Below are positions 38,033 through 50,819 of a stretch of DNA of 64,000 bases, in pieces. Under the pieces are notes generated by a model, which was given only the letters and a program-made list of their open reading frames with translations, was not told where the DNA came from and did no database searches. This stretch comes from Lutjanus erythropterus (Eukaryota; Chordata; Actinopteri; Lutjaniformes; Lutjanidae), in the NCBI GenBank assembly GCA_020091685.1, contig CM034598.1, forward strand, positions 22,204,326-22,268,325, written 5' to 3'. A program made the translations under genes and the position numbers. Within the stretch, counting starts at the first letter, position 1. Every line of letters begins with the position of its first letter.

Positions 38033-39546
38033 CAGTGGAAGAACAGATTATTTAATTAAGTAGAAGTACTAATACCACTCCGTGAATACTCCACTACAAG
38101 TTAAGTCCTGCATTAAAACCCTTACTTAAGTAGCAAAAATGGTTCTTGTCAGTGTTTTTCTATATAAGACATTTTTGGATTAACATTACTGCCCCATTGC
38201 TGCTGCATGCTGTATATGGATATGGATGCTTCAGGTTGAGCTAATTTTAACAACTTTGTTTACTCTTGGGTAGTTTAATCTACATTTATGCACCATATTC
38301 TATAAGATCATCATATGTTTGTAGCATGGCTGCCCTGTAAGAAGCATGGGCTGTATTACAGAAACTTCCAAACATGCACATCCTGTCTTAACTGTTTGGT
38401 AACCATGGAAATTAGGGTTTTGGTAACCATGGTAATTAGGGTTAGGAACTGATTTAGGAAAAAGGCGATTACAGATGAACATTTTATTTAATGTTCCTAT
38501 CCTAACTGACAATAGGAAAAGTGTTTTACACAAGCATCCTAACTTCACAAAATAAACTCTCCTAGGTTTTAAGCTGTATAAACTTTCACCTTTTCACCTG
38601 TTGTTCTTACTTAAGAAGCTAACGGTAGTATTCGCTGACAGTTGCTAACAGTAGTGTTTGCTAACAGTAGCTAGCAGTAGTGTTTGTTTACAGTTGCTAA
38701 AGGTATTGTTCGCTAAGAATAGCTAGTAGTTTTAGCGAACAGTAGTGTTAATTGTTAGAAGCTTACAGAAGTGTTGGCTGACGGTAGTGTTTCTTAACAG
38801 TAGCTAAATGTATTGTTCGTAAAGCTAGTGGTGTCAGCGAACAGTTGCTAACATTAGTGTTTGCTAACATTAGCTAATGTTAGCAAATAGTAGCTAACAG
38901 TGGTGTTCACTAACAGTAGTGTTTGTTAACAGTAGCAGAAGGTATTATTCGCTAAGATTAGCGAATAGTTTTAGTGAACAGTAGCTAACCGTAGTGTTTG
39001 CTAACAGTAGCTGCTCTTTTATTACTTTTACACAACGGACACCTGATACAGCAAAGATCAACCGATTTGATTTCTTTCTTCTATCTCCAGAGTTTGCATT
39101 GTCATAAATTTCCTAAAAATCTATGGATTTCTCTACAGATGACACCAACCCCTGTAACAAAACTGTCAACGACATTATACTTTTGATAACAGCATTTGAA
39201 TTTAAATGTAAAATTACCACAATTCACATAATTAAAATCTAGTTAGCACTCAGTCTTCTGCAAAAACAGACATTTGCTTTGCCTGACATCTGACAGAATT
39301 TGAACCATATAAAATAAAGTATAGTTACATTATTAGATACTACAGTAGTAGTGTGATTAATGTTAAATGTAATAATATAGTCTTATTCTTATAAGTTGAA
39401 ATATATAAATTGTCAGTTGTGAGTTAGTGTACATTTATGTATCAGAAGGTGTATTTCAAGTAGTGTCTAATGAAAATGTAAAAGATGTGCCTCTAGTCTT
39501 CCCTACAGTACTTGAGTAAATGTACTTAGTTACATTCCATCACTGA
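38033..39546. mobile_element. 1.5-kb hAT-like non-autonomous element
   Basis: The ends CAGTGGAAGAA (38033) and TTCCATCACTG (39535-39545) are imperfect inverted repeats. The insert is flanked by the direct repeat TTACATACAG (38023-38032, 39547-39556), longer than the usual 8-bp hAT duplication, so the exact edge is ambiguous by 1-3 bp. The inside holds a dispersed repeat (38340-38640) and a minisatellite (38620-39015). The terminal 'agtacttgagtaaatgtact' motif is shared with other copies at 5570-5600 and 59270-59305. No transposase. Confidence 0.6.
38620..39015 (+). repeat. higher-order minisatellite of CTAACAGTAGTGTTTG units
   Basis: A basic unit of about 16 bp (CTAACAGTAGTGTTTG) repeats with variation. 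It is overlaid by a larger period: the block 'gtttnttaacagtagctaaa', 'ggtattgttcgctaag', 'ttttagcgaacagtag' appears at about 38680, 38790 and 38925. It lies inside the hAT-like element. Confidence 0.75.
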
Positions 39547-39563
39547 TTACATACAGAAGGAAA

Positions 39564-39565
<2 letters not shown>

Positions 39566-39597
<32 letters not shown>
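39566..39597 (+). repeat. (GT)n microsatellite
   Basis: About 16 GT units immediately right of the hAT-like element. Confidence 0.95.
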
Positions 39598-39600
<3 letters not shown>

Positions 39601-40299
39601 GTCAGTGGTTTGTCATCATCTCTCCTCCCGGGTCCATATGCTGTGTTAGATCACTTCGCTCCACCGCTGGGTTTCCCTTTCATCTTCATCTGTTGTTCTC
39701 AATTGTAGGCGGCCATCGGCCTCTGGCCAAACGGGCCTACACTAAATGATCCAGGCAGATGATTTTTTGGCTTTAATGCCAAGTGAGTTTTTTTTTCCCA
39801 CCTCCTGTCCTTTCCTCCTCCAACCCCCTTGTGAGCGCATGTGCCACGATGGAGCCATACAAGCGCAAAAACATTTTTGGACTGTAATACACTTAATATT
39901 CTTACCCTTTTCCCAAGTCCCACCTCCACTGTTCACTATCAGTCGGATTCCTGACACACTGCTTTGTCTTAAATGATGAAAACCACTGAAATTAGACCTA
40001 AATTCAAGATAAATCTTTTTTTAAAAAGTGAAAATGTAGGATACTTTGCTCATGCGCAAAATGTAAGGGATTGTGTTGACTGTGCTTTTAATGACCTCAT
40101 CACAAGGTTGAGGAATAAAGTGACAATCTCACTTCAACCAGGCAGTGATGCGTTACTTTTTTAGGTAACTCCACAGTCTAAAACCGCCCTGCTGCTGCCT
40201 TTCTTGTCTCTTCCTCCGGTGGCGCTCACCCCTCCTCTCGGGCTGACGTAGAGAGGATCCTCCGCTGTTCACGGGTGTAGGCGACGAACCGGCCGCGGG

Positions 40300-40306
40300 T
40301 ATAAAT
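40300..40306 (+). promoter_or_regulatory. rtn4rl2: TATA box of rtn4rl2
   Basis: TATAAAT lies in a locally GC/CpG-rich stretch (about 40190-40440), unlike the AT-rich flank, 141 bp upstream of the start codon. It predicts transcription from about 40330 and a 5' UTR of about 115 nt. A CRE-like TGACGTAG occurs at about 40243. Confidence 0.6.
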
Positions 40307-40446
40307 GGCTTCCCGGGACTCCAGGTCGTCACTGCCTGAAGCCGCAGCCACTCGACTCGATCACCAGAGCTGAACCTCAGCAGAGATAGCAGCAAGCAGG
40401 CTCCTCCACGCCGCGCAGGCTAACTCGCTTTCGGCTTTGGTTCGAC

Positions 40447-43400
40447 ATGGAGACTCGTTGGTCTGTGAAGGGCTCCAACGTCCACAACTTCAAGAGTGAG
40501 TACCTTGAATGCATGTTTGATTTTGCAAATGCATTTCTGTGATTTAGCTGACTTGTCGCAGGTCACTTCTATGTTCTTCTTAAGAGTGAAGCAAGTGATC
40601 TGAGGGATTTAAAACTTTGAAATCACAGGAATGTTTCCATGTTATTTTGGGCAACAGCAGTCTTGTCTGTCTGCGGAAAACAGCTGAACTTTTAGACTTT
40701 ATTATGCTTTTACGCACTGTCATTTTTACTAATACTTTTAACTGTTTACCATTGTTCAACATCCACTTAAATTTAAATCCTGTTTGTCAATTATGGATGT
40801 TTGAAATTTAGAGGAATGAAGCGTATGGAGAGAGCCAGAGTGCGCATTTTTGGGGGGCATTTTAGCGCAACAATTTGGCAGCAAAGGCTCTTGAGGAAAT
40901 CTAATTTAAGCGTGAATTTATGTCATTATATGAAAAGTCATTGTCAACACATGATCAAAGTTACTTTATATGCATTGGCTCTCCTGTAAAGTTTACCAGA
41001 ACCTCCTTATCCAAGCTATGCACATCTTTTTTGCGCGCATGATTCTACGCTTTATTTCTCATCTCATTGGGCAAATAAGACTAAGGAAAGACTCTTCAAA
41101 GATGTCACTCAAAAGCTCCAGCTCTCTCTCCGCGTCCAGCTCAGCAAATAGGCCATCTAGTTAACAGGTGATCTGGGATTTTAAACTATGACTTTCTTTG
41201 AAAACAGCTGAAATTTTGAACTTTATTATAGTTTTACGCACTGTCATCTTGTGTAGTACTTTAAATTGTTTGCCATTGCTCGACATCTATTTCGATTCAC
41301 ATCGTGTTTGTCAGTTAAGGATGTGAAAGAATGAAGCATATGGGGGGAGCCAGAGTGCGCACTTGCTGAACATCCTAGCGCAACGATTTGGCAGAAAAAG
41401 ATGTGAAGGAAAGTGCGAATGTAGTCCATTACGTTAAAAGTCATCTACAGCACGTGATTAAAAGATAGTTAATTTGTGTTGTCTCTCTTGTAAAGTTTAC
41501 CAAATCCTCCTTATCCGTTCTCTCCATATCTCCTTTACGCACGGAGGAATACAGATATGATTTATTACGCGCTTGATTCTGAACTTTATTCCTCATCTCA
41601 TCTCTTTACTTTGGGGTAAATAAGACTTACGAAAGACTCTGGAAAGGTGTCTGATTCCACTCAAAAGCTCCAGTTCTTCCTCCGTGTCCAGCGCAGCTAA
41701 TGGTCCAACTTGTTAAGAGGTCAGGAGGTGAGTCGCTGGAAAATCTTGCGCACGGCAGCTGAATGGGAAGTTCATCATTATTTCATGCATGTACTTTTCC
41801 CGCGGTGGCCACTTTTGTGTGCAGATATCCGAGCTGTGCCAAGAACCTGCTGCAATATTGATAAGAAGCGACACTGATCCGGGTCTGGTTGCAGGTTTTA
41901 CGCGTGCCCCCTGTGGCGAACCTCTCAGCGGAAACATCCTTTTGATGGCCTGAGAACTGGGAAAGCAGGTTAATTTAATGCAGGGGGGCACGTGTGATTC
42001 ACGTTTGTTGTCTCTTGAAGCTCTTTACTGTAAATTTGTGGTGATTTTTTAATGCTTTAAACTGCTGAAATCCAGAGTTCTGTAACCATGTCACACCAGC
42101 AATGGAGACTGGTGTTAAGTGACCCAGTGGATATGAATGGGTGAATGATTTCTGTAATGTAATCTGGTGAATTATATATGACTTCCAAAGTTCTGGGAGC
42201 CATCAACAAGTTACGGGTGAGAGCACAGCAGTGCTAAAAAGAATCACTGACAACAGCTGCAGGTTTGACAGGCAGACAGCAATGAAAGACTGGTGCCAAA
42301 AGCTGAAATCAACCTCTCGGTCTTTGTCTGTCCTTCTGTCACACACACAATGTGCATGTCCACCAGACCAGGACTAACTGCTGCAGCAATGACCCTTTGC
42401 TGTTTATCCAACCTCCAATTTTGCTCTTTTTCTTCTCACGAGAATTAACCTGCTTTGTCTCTGTGTCTCTCTGCAGGTGGACTGTGTCTATGGCTGATTC
42501 TGTGGCTGGTGGTGATGAAGCCGGGCGGGGTGGAAGCATGCCCCAGGCTTTGTGTGTGTTACCCTACGCCCATGACGGTCAGCTGCCAGTCCCAGAACCT
42601 CACCATAGTGCCAGCTGGTGTGCCGTATGACTCACAACGTGTTTTCCTGCAGAACAACCGCATCACAGAGCTGCGCGCAGACTCTTTTGGCTTCGAGACA
42701 CAGGTAAAAATGGCACCATCAGCTTACAGAATAGACACGTTTCTCAGTACTATTTCTAAACTCAGCCTTCAAGAAATAAACAAGGTGAATACACTTACTC
42801 AAATGAATACTGGGAAAGTGAAGGAAACTTTGTGAATATTTAATTGATAAGCAACTGGAATCAATCAATTCATTGTCTTGGAGAGAGTTTAATTGGAAAA
42901 ATGTGGTCAGGTGCTTTATAACATCAGAACAGTCCAGGTTGAGGCAGACAGCAAGCTGGGGAGACTGTGGGTCTGTGGGAGCAGATTCACAGATACTGGA
43001 AGAAATAGCTTAGACAAAGTTTTAAAAATCAATATCTAGTTTTATTTGCAGGTGTTATACTTGAGTAACTTTCCTAAAGCATATATGTGTAGCAAAAAAT
43101 CCATTACGCAAAAATGGTTATGTCAAGGTCCACCCAAACTAGAAGATTGGTTTAATGTGATGATATTTTTGTAATGGAAAAATTACCATCCGATGTGAGA
43201 CCCAAAACAGGCATGTTTTAAAAATGTTGGAAAGGATATCAGTATATCAAATTATATAGAACAGGTTTTAAGTAACAGTTAGTTCTGTGCTATGTGCTTT
43301 TGTATCTGTTGAATTCCCCAGAAACATTTTCAGACATTCTTTATAGTCTCTTATTTCTCCTCTGCCATCCCCAATCTTTTCTCTTCTTTCTGCGCAGGTT

Positions 43401-46400
43401 CTTTGGCTGTACGCCAACAACATCACATGGATCGAGGCCGGAGCCTTCAGTAACCTCAGGGTGCTGGAGGAGCTCGATCTGGGTGATAACCCTCTGCATC
43501 GCCTGGAAGGTGGAGCCTTCAGGGGCCTGGAGAAGCTGCAGAGCCTGCACATGCATCGCTGCAAGCTGGCCGCTCTCCCCCATGACCTCTTCCACAAACT
43601 GTACAGCCTGCAGTTCCTCTACCTGCAGGTAAATCCAGCATGCACACACACACTTGTTCACACAACAAAAACCACACGTAAAATTAGGATTTGTTGCAGA
43701 AAGCGAGTCTCTCCCGGTACCAGCAGGTTGCTGCCCTCACAAAAAAACTGCATGCTATATGGGGATGTTAAACAACCTACACTGGTTATCAAACAGTCTC
43801 AGTTTAATAGTGATGCCTCTGTATGACCTACATAACCGCCTGCCACCGAGTTGAGATGCCAAAAAGCACTGGGGGAATTGCCAACCCTGCTTTTGATTTT
43901 GATCATTGAAATTGAAAGCTCTTTTCAACCAATTTCTGATTTAGAATTGAAACTGTGACACCCATAGTCACTATACAGTTGCCAACTTGTAGGCTGTGCA
44001 CCCACACACACTTTTATACTATGTATATTAAAGGATTGTTTTAAGAAGGTTCAGTAAGTTGCACACAATCGCAAAAATGCAAGCTGAGTATAAATAATAT
44101 TAAGACTCATAAGATCTTGAACTGAAGCAATCCACCTCATCAGGAACATTTTGCACTACTTAATTGGACTTTTTTATAATGTAAACTTTATTTTAACTTC
44201 CATACATGCAGTACAGTTTTCACATCATTTCAATTTCCATTATTGTCTATACAAAACAATGACATATATCCAGATTTAGTACAAGTACGGTTAATGTTCA
44301 AATACAATAGGATGTACATATCCAAAAAGGCAAAGGACAGGTGCATACACACATGGATTCCCTTAACACATCAACAGACTAATTACAGGACTCCACCTCT
44401 TTATAAATATAGATCTTTGGAAAACTATCACTTCTGTGATTTGTTCCATCTCATACGAACAATTAAACCAGTGGAAAAACCAATTTTATTTGTGTTACCA
44501 TCATATTATTATCAAGCACAACTGATGGCTCTCAGATTGATTGCAGTGAAGAAATGACACAGAATGAGCAAAGTGAGCCGCTGCCAAATCTTCCTTGCAT
44601 ATAAATGAGTGTGTAATACACAAAAGGGACCGTGTGCCCACACATTTGCTCTTAGTAACATTTCTAGCTGCAAGTCATATGAAACAAAATGATCAAACAC
44701 AACTCCGGAACAAGGTAGAGGCCGATCCTACCAGTGGATAGAAGAAAATAAGACCAATACATGCCTGCTTCTTTAAGTTGACCTCCAGCCTAATGACTGA
44801 AAATTATTAAAACCACTGACAGTGCAACATTTCAACTAAACATCCAGCTACATGAATGTACCTTTAAGTTTCATCTGCAATTGTGTGAATACTCTCTTTT
44901 ATTAACATTAAGTTCTAAGAAAAATCATGACTGGGCAATGAAAAAATACTTAATGAAACTCTAATCTTTATTTATTTAGTATTTAACACTCAACACAGCA
45001 AAACTAAATAGCTTTAAAATACAAGGTGTACTATATAATTAGATTTAAGATCAAAGATATTTATTGTCACAATGGTTATACAAGTACATTCATGTGAAAA
45101 TGCTCTATTGCTAAATGCTCTATTACAAAATAACAGTAAATTAAGTAATAAAAGACAGAAGAATAATAAAAATAAAAATATACAATAGTAGAATAAAATG
45201 CACTCACAAAATTAAATAAACAATACAAAAATAAAAAAAAGAACATGTAAGAAGACATATAAATAGACAGGCAGTGACTGATTTCAATACACTGAAAATT
45301 CGATAAAATTTTAAAAACTTTAATTAGCTTGCTGAGAGTTTTTAAGATGTCACCTGTACTTTTTTGGCAGAGTTGTTCTTGTCAGTCTTTTGGCAGCTGA
45401 CAGAGAGATCTCAGCTGTTGGAGAGTCCTTGAATCAAGCAGTTTAATCAGAGAGTGAATGCCTTCCAAGATGGCCTTTTGAGGGAATGAAAAAATCTCTC
45501 CCACATTCAGTTTGGTTCCAGGCGGTAGAGGTCACTTCTGACCACTGCAAAGCTACTTTCAAATAGGATGTTCCCGGAGTGTACATATATGGTAACTGCA
45601 GACTGCAGAAGTGAGTTTTATTTCCTCTCATCACACCTGATAGTGATGACTGACTGGAACAGAGATTATGGACTCCAGTTCAGTGATTTCTAAAGGGGAA
45701 ATCATACGTCACATATACAGCCAAGACCTTCTAATTAACGGGCCCTTTCTAAGTCCCGCCCCTTTTTGCTCTGTTGAGGAAGCTTAGTAGCCAGTGGCAC
45801 CTTGGTCGACTTTCTCATTCCTGTTTCTTGTTATTAGTTACGCTGTGTGCTGGGCTTGTCTATGTTGAAAAGAAAACAAAAATTTGAAGATAGTTGCTAG
45901 AAGTTGCTCAGGGAATGTGTAAAATCAACATATAGCCACATCTTAAGTTCGCAAATGTTAGCAAAATGAAAGCTAACTAGTGAATGATTAATGCAGATTA
46001 GCTAGCTAGTTAGCTTGTGTTTTGCTAACATTAGCTATCAGATGTAACTTGCTTGTTAATGATTGGTGTAGCTTAGATTAGCTAGCTAGTTAGCTAGCTG
46101 TTTTTTCGTACTATCAGATGCAACTAGGCAGCTAATGATTTATGTAGATTAGCTTGCTAGTTAGCCAGTGTTTTGCTAACATTAGCTAACTTAAGATTTG
46201 ACTATGTGTCTCTTTTAGAGGCCACCCAACATCTTTTAACCATCAAAATTTGGTTGGATTTCCACCACAATAAATCTTGAATTTTGACTTTCCTGCAGGA
46301 GAATCAGCTCCACTTTCTGCAGGACGACCTGTTCTCAGATCTGGTCAACCTCACCCATCTCTTCCTGCATGGAAACCGTATCCGGGCACTCTCTGAGAAC

Positions 46401-47171
46401 GTGTTCAGAGGCCTGGTCAACCTGGACCGCCTTCTTATCCACGATAACCGCATCAGGCAGGTCAACCGTCGGGCTTTCCGCGATCTGGGCCGCTTGACCA
46501 TCCTCTACCTGTTCAACAACTCTCTGGCCGAGCTGCCCGGCCAGGCCATGAGAGACACCCAGGGCATCCAGTTCCTCCGCCTCAATGGCAACCCCTGGTC
46601 CTGCGGCTGCGAGGCTCGTCCCCTCTGGGAGTGGTTCCGCAAGGCCCGCATCTCCTCATCCGAGCTCATGTGCACCTCCCCATCCCATCGTCGCGGCCAG
46701 GACCTCAGATTCCTCAGAGAGATGGACTTCGCCCTCTGCCCTCTGCCTGACCCCGGCTCTCTGGCTGGAAGCACCACCACCACCTTCAGCACCAAGACCC
46801 GCTGGTGGTTCTCAAAGCACAAGCCCGCATCTTCATCCAAGGCCTCGTATCAGAAGAGCACGGAGACGGTGAAGGCCTTCCCCTTCTCTGCTGTCAAGCC
46901 TCCGTACCTCCCCAAAACCCCCTCTGAGACCTTCTCATCCAAGTACGAACTGTCGGAGCACGAGGTGGCGCTCCCCAAGCTGGACCAGGAAGAATACTGG
47001 GCCAACTATGGGAACGAAGACTCCTCCGTCCGCTGCTTTGAGCTGGAGTGCCCCCCAGGCTACGATGCAGCCTTCCCCTCATCCTCCTCCTCAACCAGCA
47101 CCCCATCTCTCCTCCACCTCCTCCTTTCCCTCTTCATCGTCACATTCTCCCTCCACTTCCTCTTTGGCTGA
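40447..47171 (+). CDS. rtn4rl2: reticulon 4 receptor-like 2 (Nogo receptor homologue)
   Basis: Coding exons 40447-40495, 42477-42703, 43398-43628 and 46299-47171, phases 1, 0 and 0; the product is 459 residues. It is a neuronal surface receptor of the Nogo-receptor family; the mammalian protein binds myelin-associated inhibitors and is GPI-anchored. Residues 17-37 form a hydrophobic secretion signal preceded by a 16-residue polar N-terminus from exon 1. A cysteine-rich LRRNT cap (CPRLCVCY, C38-C53) follows, then about eight leucine-rich repeats through residue 265. An LRRCT cap spans 267-316 with cysteines at 271, 273, 294 and 316 (NPWSCGCEARPLWEW). A Ser/Thr/Pro-rich stalk and a hydrophobic tail at 438-459 after a small-residue run fit GPI-anchor addition. 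The neighbour slc43a3 matches the human order. Teleosts have a and b copies; which one this is cannot be told here. Confidence 0.93.
40676..41728 (+). repeat. tandem duplication (period ~524 bp) in rtn4rl2 intron 1
   Basis: Two adjacent diverged units, from 40676 and from 41200, share a long ordered series: 'gaaaacagctgaa', 'ttttacgcactgtcat', 'gaatgaagc', 'agccagagtgcgca', 'agcgcaac', 'atttggcag', 'ctcttgtaaagtttacc/ctcctgtaaagtttacc', 'ctccttatcc', 'actcaaaagctccagt/c', 'tccgcgtccagc/tccgtgtccagc'. The units have no long frame. The location just downstream of the promoter suggests regulatory or non-coding transcript sequence, but that is inference. Confidence 0.85.
45838..46215 (+). repeat. 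interspersed repeat with GCTAGCTAGTTAGCT triplication, copy 3
   Basis: In the last intron of rtn4rl2, ending about 80 bp before the final exon. It begins like 9205-9480 and then carries three diverged ~90-bp tandem units, each with 'gattagctagctagttagc' and 'aactagcatc'-type segments. The palindromic GCTAGC core makes the DNA prone to slippage. Confidence 0.6.
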
Positions 47172-50090
47172 ACTCCTCCCTCCTCTGCACCCTTTTTCTT
47201 CTCCAATTTCTCCCCCTACTCTTTCCAACTCTAACAAAAACCTGGATCTTGATTCCTTTCAGTCACCTCCTCGACTTGCAGGAGGTGCTATGCTGACGCA
47301 GGAGACAGGCAAGGCAGCGGGGAGTTGTTTTAAAGAGCAGTTGGGTTGAGCAGGACAGGGTTTCAGTGTTGAAGTAGCTGCTGCTTGTTAGTACAGGTTT
47401 TATAAAGCCTAGGTCACATCATGGAGTCTGATGGTGACGGTACAAAGGCAGAAACCTACAACAACATCATGAAACGATAGAGACACAACTCACACACAGC
47501 TGGTGGTGTCTCCTGATGTTTTTTATGGTATCACAGCTGGAAACAACGCAGGCGTTGTGACTCATTAACAGCTATTTTCTATATCAACCACCGCGCGCCA
47601 TCTCTAATTTATCATCACTCACAAATTTATTTATTTTATCATGAAAAAAGTGGTGATTAATGATACCAGACATAGGAGAAATATGTGGATTAACACATAT
47701 GATGAGAGGTTTGGGAGGACAGAAAAGAAAAGTAAAGAACTACAGAGAGACGTGTGAAGCAAACGTGAGCTTTAGATATTCATCTGAGGGCAGAAAAGGA
47801 TGGAGAGGATCATTAGTTTTGCAGCCAAGAGCGACTCTCCTCCTCCCTACTCCTTCAGATTCAATATCTCGTGTGATCCCAGAGATGCCAGCAAACCACC
47901 GCCCACACTTTGTACATACCGCACATCATCATCATCACTGTAAATACTCTCGTCACATAATTTCTCTGTATTTTAGATTAGCTGGATTTTTAGTTTTCAC
48001 TTAGTACCATTTAGTGAATAAACAACAGCGTGTGGTGATAGAAGAGATGCTTAGATTGTAAATGGAGGCAAACAAGTGAAATGTGGAAACTCCTTTTTCT
48101 CTCCCTTTGTTTTCACGTCTTGTCTCTTCCTCTTGCAGACAACCTGACAAGTTAAATTTAAGACTTTAAAGACCTTTTTAAGAGCATTAAGAATGCAAAT
48201 TAAGTAATTTCACATCCATAAATGTACAAAGTACATGCACAGTTTGCATGAATACTCATTAGTTCAATGTTTTTTTTCATTTATTAGTTGTTACAGTGTA
48301 ATCATTTACCTCCATTTTTCCCTCAAAACACTTAAAAGTGAGTAACAATAACATCATCAGTCAATTTTTTAAGACCTGTCAAAATCAAATTTGAAACATT
48401 TTAAAAGATTTTAAAGCCTAAAACTTAGATTGTAAGTTTTAGACTTCTTAAGAATTTGCAGAAATGCTGTAAAAACTTGTTTCAAAAAGATTCAGAGAGA
48501 CAATATGAACATATCAGAAAACTGATGCTCACTCGCAAAAAAACGGAAGGTTTGTTCCTCAGATTCAGATGTTTTTTTTAAATGCATGTTTATTGTTTTT
48601 GAGAGCACATCAGGAATACAAACATTTTTTGACCACTACACGTCTTCACTGGGGCTTTCGAACATGCAAAAGTATATTTAAAAGGGGAAAAAAGACAGAA
48701 ATACACACTAAAGTGTTTAACATTAAACATATTCGAAATTTTTCAGTTGAAGCCCCAGATCTTATCGAACACACCTCCTCTGCCAACTGTTCCTCCCACA
48801 AATCATATGTGGGTACAGAGTCCAATCTCCACACTTGCAAGATTAACTTTTTTGCAATCACCATTCCAAACTAAAATAAACACCATTTTTTTCATATTTA
48901 TTGGCAAAAGACAGAGTGGCTATGAGTGGATTAAGTTCCTGATGCCTCACATTCAGATCTTTTTTGTGTGAGTGACCCACTTTTTGTTGTGTGAGTGGGA
49001 CTGGACAGTTGTAGACTAATAACCAAAGTCCTGAGAGGACCAGTTTGATCAGGTCTCTTCTTAAAATGAGTGCCTGTGTGCATGTGCCTTTTTTTCTTTA
49101 AAAAAAAATATGGCCTCTGTCTGTCTACTCCAAACGGATGCAGAACAAGGTAAAAACGACACCAGGGCTGAATCCTACGCAGCTCTTCTTGTAGTTTGAA
49201 GCCTCAGGTCTCTGTCCTGCGGGCTCCTGTTACACTACACTTTGACCTGCAATTTGTCTCCATCAGTGTGACTGTGTGTGTGAGGATGTGCGTATTTTTT
49301 TTTTAACTGATTGAAAGTTGAAAAACTCTTTTATGCACATCTCAGAGACCCCAAACTGTTTCACAACTAGAGCTGCAATTATTCATTGATTATTTGTCGA
49401 CTATTAAATTAATTGCCAACTATTTTGATTTGGATTAATCACTTTGAATCTTTTCTCCTTTTTTCTAAGAATAAATGTCTAAAATCTCTGATTTCAGCTT
49501 CTCATATGTGAATACTTTCTTGTTTCTTTACTCCTCTATGACAGTAAACTGAATATCTGTGGGTTGTGGACAAAACAAGACTGTCCAGGGCATCATTTTG
49601 AGCTTTGGGAAACACTGAACAACATTTTTCACCATTTAGTGACCTTTCATGGACCAAAAAACTGATCAGTTATGTGAAAATAATTGTTTTCCATTTTATT
49701 TCTGGCGGGGTCCATCTGATTTCAGTCATATATATCTGTATTTTATGATACTATAGACCACAGACATTCAAGCTGTCAAAAATGAAACTCTCCCCTACTA
49801 GAGCTGTATTTATCCACGAGGGATGAAGTATTAACTCAGCAATCTGTTCAACATAATGCCAACCTGTCTGTGGTCTTCTGCATTATTCATGCAGGCAATA
49901 TGGTCCCTGTCAACCTCATGTGTTAATAAGTTCACACTGTACCGATCAACCCCGAATCATGACTGTGAGTTTCTGCCTAGAATATGAACGATACTGTGAT
50001 GCGGTTAGATTCTGTATTTTTTTTCAATGGAAAAAATGTGCAGAAAGTGTTTTGCTTTATTAGAAAATAAAGAAACAATCAAATAAAACT
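47172..50090 (+). other. rtn4rl2: rtn4rl2 3' UTR and flank
   Basis: No further coding exon. AATAAA signals occur at 48017-48022, 50066-50071 and 50082-50087, so a 0.85-kb or a 2.9-kb UTR is possible; the tandem pair at 50.07 kb looks like a plausible distal end. A dispersed repeat lies at 49367-49690. Confidence 0.45.
49367..49690 (-). repeat. interspersed repeat (GATTAATCGATTAG family), inverted copy
   Basis: The opposite-orientation relative of 18285-18577. It starts 'agagctgcaattattcattg' and has 'agcttctcatatgtgaatac', 'actgaatatctgtgggttgt' and 'aaaactgatcagtta'. Confidence 0.6.
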
Positions 50091-50776
50091 GCTGTTTGTC
50101 CATTCATGTCTTTAAGTGCTAAGAATGCTGCAACAGAATAGGAAAACATGAGCGAAAAGTGGCACACAAGCACAAACAAAATACATTTATTTTGTTTGGG
50201 GGTTTTTTCTACATATATATTTTATTTTATTTCATAAAATCAAATTTTAAATCATGTATCCAAATAGTTATAGACAGAGGAAAGCTTAAAATTGATTCAG
50301 AGCATAAAGATGATTGTAGTCTAGTGTTGTAACAGTTCATTCTGTCTTGAATCAACCCACTAAACAGAACTTCTACATAAGCAATATTTTATACTTTCAC
50401 ACTAAAAGCACAGTAAAATTATATGTATGAATCTGCTCAGTAGCATTTGTCTTTTATTTTGACATTTGATAGCTTTTTACCATCTTTGGACAAATAAATC
50501 ATTCAGTCAGAAAGAAAAAGTTTTCAAGGAGAGTTACATCATAGTGCTCCTGTCAAAAGGGAGGAGGTGGCGTTTGTTATGCGTGCGTGTGTGCGCGTGC
50601 TTGAGTGTGTGAAATGTAAGAAATCCACGTGACAGTGTGTGTGAGAGTGTTTGCTGAAGGTCACCAGTCTCCAGCGTGTTCACTCCTCGCCCCAATTGCT
50701 GTTCTCACCATGTGCAGAAGGCAGCTATATTGGGCCATATTAACAGGGAGACGGTGAATGAGCTGTCCAAGTGTGG

Positions 50777-50782
<6 letters not shown>

Positions 50783-50816
<34 letters not shown>
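50783..50816 (+). repeat. (TG)n microsatellite
   Basis: About 17 TG units in intergenic DNA. Confidence 0.96.

Positions 50817-50819
<3 letters not shown>

Noticed and set aside
46505..47349. Pro/Ser/Arg-rich frames overlapping the last rtn4rl2 exon
   Set aside because: These are out-of-frame readings of a GC-rich exon; the LRR/LRRCT frame is clearly the coding one.
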